Positions 58,199-64,000 of a DNA stretch of 64,000 bases are shown in pieces (positions within the stretch are counted from its first letter, which is position 1; each line of letters opens with the position of its first letter). The notes under the pieces were generated by a model. It saw nothing but the letters and a program-made list of their open reading frames with translations, had not been told where the DNA came from and ran no database searches. The translations under genes were made by a program, and so were the position numbers. This stretch comes from Hansfordia pulvinata. Taxonomy: Eukaryota > Ascomycota > Sordariomycetes > Xylariales. Location: assembly GCA_006538405.1 (NCBI GenBank), contig BJKQ01000007.1:1302001-1366000 (forward strand), given 5' to 3'.

Positions 58199-58893
58199 CT
58201 CGCCGGTTGATTGACGGGCCCTGGGCTATGAAATACCTTCCAGGCTTTTGTGGATGGTCATCGCCAGCAACGGGTGGCCCGGCACCCACCAGCCGCGATG
58301 GGATTGTCAACCTCTTCCTGAGCAAGTTCGTAGCCGAGATGACCGACTGGGGAGGTACGGGAGGGCGGCATCAGGCCAGTGTGCCAATCCATCAAGCCCC
58401 GTCCAAGCGAGCGGGGTTCGGCCCATTCTCGCGGTCGCCGCCACCCCGGCCAAAACCGATTCATCAACGTTATCTGCACTATGAGCTCACCGGGCTTCCC
58501 GGCATCGACCTCGAGCGCCGCGGCTGCTAACCGGCCGCCGCAAATCATTGCCAGCTCCCAGAGCTGAACACCCTGCTGGAGGAAGATGCGGCATACTCGT
58601 ACACCCTCACCTGAGCACCACCATCACAGCTGGGCAGAGCAAGCAACGCAGCAAGCGGACTTCCTGTCCAGCCAGATTTCGCTACCAATCATGCCGCCGT
58701 CTGGCGTGGGGAACGCGCACGCGCACGCGCACGCCACGTTGTACTGTAGAAGTACGAGTAGGTAGGCAGATATCGCATGTACTGTATTTTACCCACTCTC
58801 CGTACCTACCTCCTAAAATCGGAACCTGGTGCTGTAGGTGCCCGTCCGAGATACGGGAGGTAAGGTACCTTAGGTAATGGATGGGGGAAAAGG

Positions 58894-58948
58894 TACTCGT
58901 ACGAGTACTCGTCAAGCCCTGCGACACCCACCGCTACGAGTACTCGTA
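58894..58948. repeat. Cluster of four octamers forming two 14-bp palindromes
   Basis: TACTCGTACGAGTA at 58894-58907 and TACGAGTACTCGTA at 58935-58948 are both perfect palindromes made of the same half-site in opposite arrangements, with 41 bp between their starts. Confidence 0.9.
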
Positions 58949-59846
58949 CGCCGTCTGGGGCACGGGCAGGGACAAGATTATCCCCAAGCATCGTGGATGG
59001 GCGAAGGAAGAAGCCCCTAAAAAATCATACTCGTTCGAGTAGACAAGCACAACAAGGTGCGGTAATAAGCTCCTTACCGGCCCCCTATCCCGCCTTGCGC
59101 CCCTCTCTTTTTGTTATTCGGGAGCACGGAGCACAAGAGCTCTTCTCTCTCTGTCTCTCTGTCTCCCTCGCGGCGCCGAGAGACTCCTTGTTTGCATACG
59201 AGCACTCCGCGGACACACGGGCTGCTCGCCGCAGCCACGGACCCGTTCGCAGAGGAGGAGCGGCACTCAGACGAGGCGGGTCCAGGGGCTCGCCCGCACG
59301 GCTCGGCCCAGTCGGCTCAGGGGCATCGCCCCCAAGCTGCCTACCACGTACTCGTAGTACGACTACATACGGGATATGTAACCCGCGCATTACTGGCCGT
59401 GAGATTCAAGGCTCGTCCGCCTGTCACATTGAGAGCCTCATCAGAGCCTGGTTTGCTTTTTCCCCGCTCCTTCGTGTGGCAACTCGTCAACAATAATCGA
59501 GAGGCCAAGTGCGGAGTACTCGAAAATGAGCAATCGGTCGTTTGGGGACTTGCAACTGTGCCAGTTGAGACCGTGGACCATTGCCATCGCAGTACGGATG
59601 GGCAGGGGGAGGCTGCCTGTACGGATAGGGAAAGCATTCTACTCGTATGAGCTTTGAGGTGTCGAGGCAATCTAATGAGCCAAGAACTGGCCAAAGCTCT
59701 TGCAAACAACCGTTCCAAGCGGAGTACTCCGTATCCTCAAACACAGTCAGCCTCAGGCACCGAGAAACCAATCCCAGATGATTCGTGAGCGCTGCTCATC
59801 GCTATGGACGCAACCAGCCAGGAGAAGTATCCGTAGCGGCGAGGCA

Positions 59847-59864
59847 TACTCGTACGTACGAGTA
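59847..59864. repeat. 18-bp perfect palindrome of the octamer
   Basis: TACTCGTACGTACGAGTA, followed 16 bp later by another TACGAGTA (59881-59888). Confidence 0.9.
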
Positions 59865-60148
59865 CGTACAGACAGACACCTACGAGTACTCTGTCTGGCG
59901 ACCCCACAGATCCGCTGCCCCGAGACTTCGTCAGCAGAGAGAATTGGACAGCGAGTCGTCAGCTAAATTGTTGAAGTGGCGAGAGACGACGAGGCTGGGT
60001 GGTCGCATTCAAGGGCGCAGCTGTGCATCCTGAAAGAGCCCCGTTTCAACTACCCGTGTGCGTGACTTGTCAATCTCGCGATTCCGCGCCACGCGTGTGA
60101 GGCTTCAATGGATGGCGCGACCTCTTTTTTGCATCCTCATCCCCTCCT

Positions 60149-60160
60149 CCCCCCCCCCCC
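60149..60160 (+). repeat. Poly-C tract, C12
   Basis: Twelve C within a longer pyrimidine-rich stretch (60138-60166). Confidence 0.85.
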
Positions 60161-63025
60161 TCCCCAGTTCGAGCGATACTGCGAAAACAACGACAGCCAA
60201 CGACCGTCACATCGCCCTGCGACGAGCACCACTTTTGGGGTCACGTTCTCTGTCGATCGGCCAAGGGAGCTGTCGCGACCGCCAGTCTGGAGAGTGCAAG
60301 GTGGCGAGGAGGCGTCGGCGCATCTGCCGCACGTCATGGGCACGCCGGGCCAGCTCCAGCTCCAGCTCCAGATCCATCGATACCCGGCCTTCCCGCAAGG
60401 GAGGTGGGGCCCGTACTACGCACACGGATATCCATGGGTACACACTCCCACACACACATATTATGTACTCACTACCTGCTAAGTGCTGAGAGAAAGACAG
60501 ACACCTGGAACGGAAGCACACCTAACGCACCCAGACCTTGACACGGGGCGGCCAAAGACGACGTTCGGTGAATGTCGAGGAGGTGTTTAAATGGACATAC
60601 GGGCGTGACGAGTAGCTGGCGATGGCGCAGATGGAGAACCTTGGAAGCCGAAGCTCGCTTGACAATGGGCAGCAACGGACTGTGCAGGCCAACCGTTTTG
60701 ATCACATGGATACCTTAAGATACCTAGTACCAGGTATGGATGGACGAGTAGTAGTAACCATGTATTGTAGGTACGGATACTTCCAGATGTATGGAGAAGG
60801 TTTGATCGTCCGGAGGAAAGCCGCAGCTGCAGCTGGGCAGTTTCGTCGGTTCAGTCGCAGGTGCAAGCCACATGCGCGTGGGGTGCCTACCTGCACCTAC
60901 GGATAGCTGATCTCAAGTACCACACGCATTTCACTGTGTAACGATCCAGGTGGGAGATGCAGCAGTGAGGCGCAGGTACCGCACGCAGACTGCAAAGCAC
61001 GGGCGCAGGACAGTCGATGTCCTTTGGGCGCGGGTGTGGTCGATGTATCAGAGATTATGTTGGGAGAGCAAAGAAGAAAGAAATGGCCCGACGCGGTCGA
61101 CTACAGGTATGGAGACTTCCAGCTACATCCAATCCGTCCATGGATATATCCAGAGCACGTGTACCTGCGGATACGTAGCTGGGTGTCCCAAAGGGTCTCT
61201 CTCGGCACCTGCCACGAGCGTACTCGTACCTCGAATTAGCCGGATTCGACTTCACGGGAGGGATGGTAGCACCGCTCGCCATCGTAAGGAGGTGTGCCCC
61301 TGCACTGTGCCTCAAACGACTCGTCGTCGCGGCTCCGGTGCTTAACTCTCCAAGGTTTGTTCAGGCACCTGCACATAGGTCCTGACACACCTACATGAAT
61401 ATCTAAGTATGTAACGTAGATGATATCTCGAAGAGATTCAGCGCGGTATGCCACGTTCCTGCTAGGGCCCGTCGAATTAGCGAGGATGCGCCCACTTCGA
61501 AATAAACAACGCCAATGGCTCTCCTGCAAGCATCACGCATCCTGTACCGTACGTACAGTTTTAGATACACGAGGACAGAAAGATGCATGCTTGCTAGGCA
61601 GGGTACAGGTAGACCAACCGTCCCAGCTGAGTGGTCCATAGTGCAGCAAAAATCAGGGTAGATCACCAGACTGACACTCGCCAGCAGCCATCTCAACTTA
61701 CTTAGGTAGGTACCTACATCTAGGTACCTACTACGCCTACCTCCTAAGGGGCACGATGCAGCGTCAGCGTCCCCGCCCTGAAAGCTTTGCCGAGATCAAC
61801 ACTCATCCGGCTGAGGACGGTGAGGCGGTACAAGTCTAAACAACACACGCGTCAAGGGATTCTCTGGACAGCCATGCGACAACGACCAGCCCTCCGGCGG
61901 TCGCTTCGATTCGGCCTCTTGATGGGCATTCTCGATGCAGGCCATCCTCGGTGGGCAGTGCCTCAATTTCAAGCTAATAGCTGAAACACTGAGTAAAGCA
62001 ACGGGACCAAATGGAGCCATGTACCTCCAGTGTCTGTAGGTAGTGGCCACTACAGCAGCAGCCTCTCCAGGGCTGCCGTACCCGTAGCGAGATGTACTCC
62101 CGTCCATGCGCGCTTGAGGGTTCCCGTCCACGTTCGCGAAGGGACCAAGCACAGCCCCAGGGTTACTGCCACGGGTGGCCCGGTAGGTGGTCTGTAGGCA
62201 GGTAGCTAGTAGGGTGCAGTTGTCCTGCCTGCACTCATTGGATGCAATCAACATCGGACACGTTCAATCCAGGGCATGTAGATGTAGCTCACCTGTACGT
62301 GGACGTGAGGCGGTACCCCTTACGACCCAGGGCTATACCCAATGATTGAATGTGCCTCATCTGGATGGCTGCCCGCCCGCTCGCTTGCCTTCAACCTGCC
62401 TACCGTGTGTAATTGCCTGTCTACCACCCCCAATGGATGCATCTCAAGGGCGATACGTCAAGTCTGTGCCGCCGCCTTCCTGCTCGGGTCGGCTGCAGTG
62501 CCGTCAGTGCTCCCTACGAGTTTTGTCACGCGGGCCCGCTGTGGTTAGCCCAAATTGGATTGTACGTGGGCAAGTCCGTGGTAGCCAGGTACATAACCTT
62601 AGGTAGGTGGTAGAGGTAGATATGATATCTCACGCGCTGCGAGCCGCAGATGTTCTTCCGTGCGGGCGCTGGCTACTAGCAATACCAGGTAGTTACTCGT
62701 ATGCGCACCCAGCTCATGAAGTACCTGGCCGGTTGTGTGGGCGGTCGCTCGCCCATCCAATGGATGTCGGTACCTACGAGTATGGGTAATGGTCGGTACC
62801 TCGAGCAGGCGTGGCCCCGAGGCACGCAGACACGCAGGCAGGCTAAAACCAAACCTGCAACTGCGCCTACTGCTATCTCTCTCCTCCGTACTTGCCAGCA
62901 ACCACCATCTACGGTTACAACACCACCTTGGAACACCGTCTCCTCCTCTCTTTCCCTCCTCTTCCCCCCTCTTCCTCCTCCGTCTGCTCGCCCTTCCGAC
63001 GAGTGCCTGCTTTGCCCGACTGACC

Positions 63026-63366
63026 GTAAGTTGGCCGTTCCCCCCTGTCGCCATCTGCACTGCCGTCCTCTCCTATTCTCCTCACGCCTCACGCCATTTG
63101 CACCCGAGTCACTGCGCCTCTCACCACCGCCTCAACCGACATCCATCCGCTCCTCCACACCGTCCCTGGCTCTTTTGTCCCTGGAGTTTCCCGTCCGATC
63201 TTTCCCAATGCCGCACTCTTCTTTGATCAGCTCTATGGCCGGGCCATGTGCCCCAGATCAATTTCCTTGATTGCCTGTTTTTTTTCCTGTTTCAGCTTCT
63301 TCTTCTCAAGTCGGGGTGAATATTCCATTCTCAAAAATGCTAACGCCTTTCCTGCTCCTCGCACAG
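63026..63366 (+). other. Possible 5'-UTR intron upstream of the last gene
   Basis: GTAAGT donor at 63026, GCTAAC branch site at 63339-63344 and CACAG acceptor ending 63366, 22 nt after the branch site. These are strong fungal splice signals in an otherwise non-coding leader about 0.5 kb before the ATG at 63901. Not confirmed. Confidence 0.35.
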
Positions 63367-63900
63367 GACTCACTGGTAGGCGGTGGCTAGCAGTCTTGCG
63401 CACTTTGCAGCAAAAAAAGTTCCTAGGATCTCCAGTCGCGAAAGCGGACCGCGGCAGCCTCGCTACACCAAGCACAATCACGTCACGCATACCTCGGGCC
63501 TTTCTCATGTCGAGCTAAGCTTCGGATCACGGCCTCTTCTCTCCGCCCACCTTTAGCTGCTGCCAGGCCGACCTCTCCCCCTCGGCGTTGCCAGCACGCA
63601 CACGGTCCTCCGCTTGTCGCCTTGGCTCTCTAGATACCTCAAGTCACAGCCATTCACCTGGTTGTGGGCCACTTGCCAGAAGCAAACGACCCCAACTTTT
63701 TCCACGTTTCACCCTTTCTCCTCTGCCGACCCCAACAGCCAGTCTGTTCAGACCCGTCACCTCATTCGTCAACCGCCTATCAAGCTCGACGCCGACGCCT
63801 GCAGTCCTTGTTTGACCTGGGAACCGCCACCTTCCCGTTTGTTGCATCTGCTGTACGACTTGACCGCTTGCATCAATCCACAACTCCCACATTGCCCGTC

Positions 63901-64000
63901 ATGTCGACCGCTCCGCCTCCTCCGGCCCATTTCGACCGTTACGTCGTCATTCATGTCGCCACGACGTGCGATGAGCATGGTGTGTACGTGACCAAGGACT
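63901..64000 (+). CDS. N-terminus of an exonuclease-like (RNase T/ERI-1-type) protein, cut by window
   Basis: Only 33 codons are visible, starting M-S-T-A-P-P-P-P-A-H-F and followed by R-Y-V-V-I-H-V-A-T-T-C-D-E-H-G. This resembles the first strand of ERI-1/RNase T-type DEDD exonucleases, where the usual Exo I motif is D-F-E-A-T-C. Here the Asp and Glu are replaced (H-V-A-T-T-C), suggesting a catalytically altered domain. The rest lies outside the window, so the assignment rests on a short match and on memory of similar fungal proteins. Preceded by a long pyrimidine-rich leader. Confidence 0.5.
   Translation, partial: MSTAPPPPAHFDRYVVIHVATTCDEHGVYVTKD

Larger units (their letters stand above)
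55058..63900. other. 8.8-kb gene desert rich in TACGAGTA/TACTCGTA octamers
   Basis: No ORF here has family features, long coding frame or convincing splice structure. By hand count it holds 24 copies of the octamer (55362 to 62775), several head-to-head, plus many TAGGTAC/GTACCTA strings (for example 61700-61745). It also has a T10-G25 tract, a C12 tract and a TTTATATAAA element. The last kilobase is pyrimidine-rich and probably the promoter and leader of the gene at 63901. Confidence 0.6.

Noticed and set aside
55058..63900. RIP-mutated transposon remnant
   Set aside because: No long repeats, no terminal repeats, and no TA-rich composition of the kind left by RIP.

Overview
The window is nuclear DNA of a filamentous ascomycete (Pezizomycotina; protein flavour and gene structure suggest Sordariomycetes, species not identified). 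Evidence: short GT-AG introns, mostly 50-180 nt, with CTAAC/CTGAC-type branch sites; GC-rich third codon positions; compact housekeeping genes separated by long intergenic stretches; fungal-specific proteins such as cutinase-like and DUF3684-type proteins. I see no transposon, rRNA, tRNA, CRISPR array or secondary-metabolite cluster.

Layout. 1-1593 (-): SNW1/Prp45 splicing factor, cut by the window edge. 2634-3426 (-): p24-family cargo receptor, with a GC-AG intron. 5287-7451 (+): PhoD-like membrane metallophosphatase. 9297-11502 (+): calcineurin catalytic subunit. 12662-14342 (+): cyclase-family protein, tail-to-tail with 14510-15498 (-), a HAD hydrolase. 16198-16699 (-): PAC3-like proteasome assembly chaperone, divergent from 17273-21006 (+), the DEAH helicase ECM16/DHR1. 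23161-24281 (+): secreted cutinase-like protein. 25676-26751 (-): secreted GH18 protein. 28711-29749 (-): MED6, followed by a 204-codon in-frame ORF after its stop, and divergent from 30583-31371 (+), an MMTAG-domain protein. 32735-38149 (+): large DUF3684/sacsin-like ATPase. 39272-51016 (-): TRA1. 54017-55057 (+): KIN17. 55058-63900: an 8.8-kb gene desert. 63901-64000 (+): start of an exonuclease-like gene.

Functionally this is a scatter of nuclear housekeeping genes (splicing, transcription coactivation, rRNA processing, proteasome assembly) with Ca2+ signalling, secretory-pathway and two secreted hydrolase genes. No pathway logic links neighbours.

Main observations. (1) Five genes (cyclase, HAD, ECM16, GH18, TRA1) each need exactly one extra base, always at or near a G/C run, to restore the family reading frame. 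Two of them are essential in yeast, so an assembly-wide homopolymer under-call is the likeliest cause. (2) The octamer TACGAGTA/TACTCGTA occurs 36 times by my hand count, against about 2 expected. All copies are intergenic, 24 lie in the desert, and some form perfect 14- and 18-bp palindromes. (3) MED6 continues open in frame for 204 codons past a single TAG. (4) Smaller points are a GC-AG intron, a 12-nt microexon and a metzincin-spaced zinc motif.
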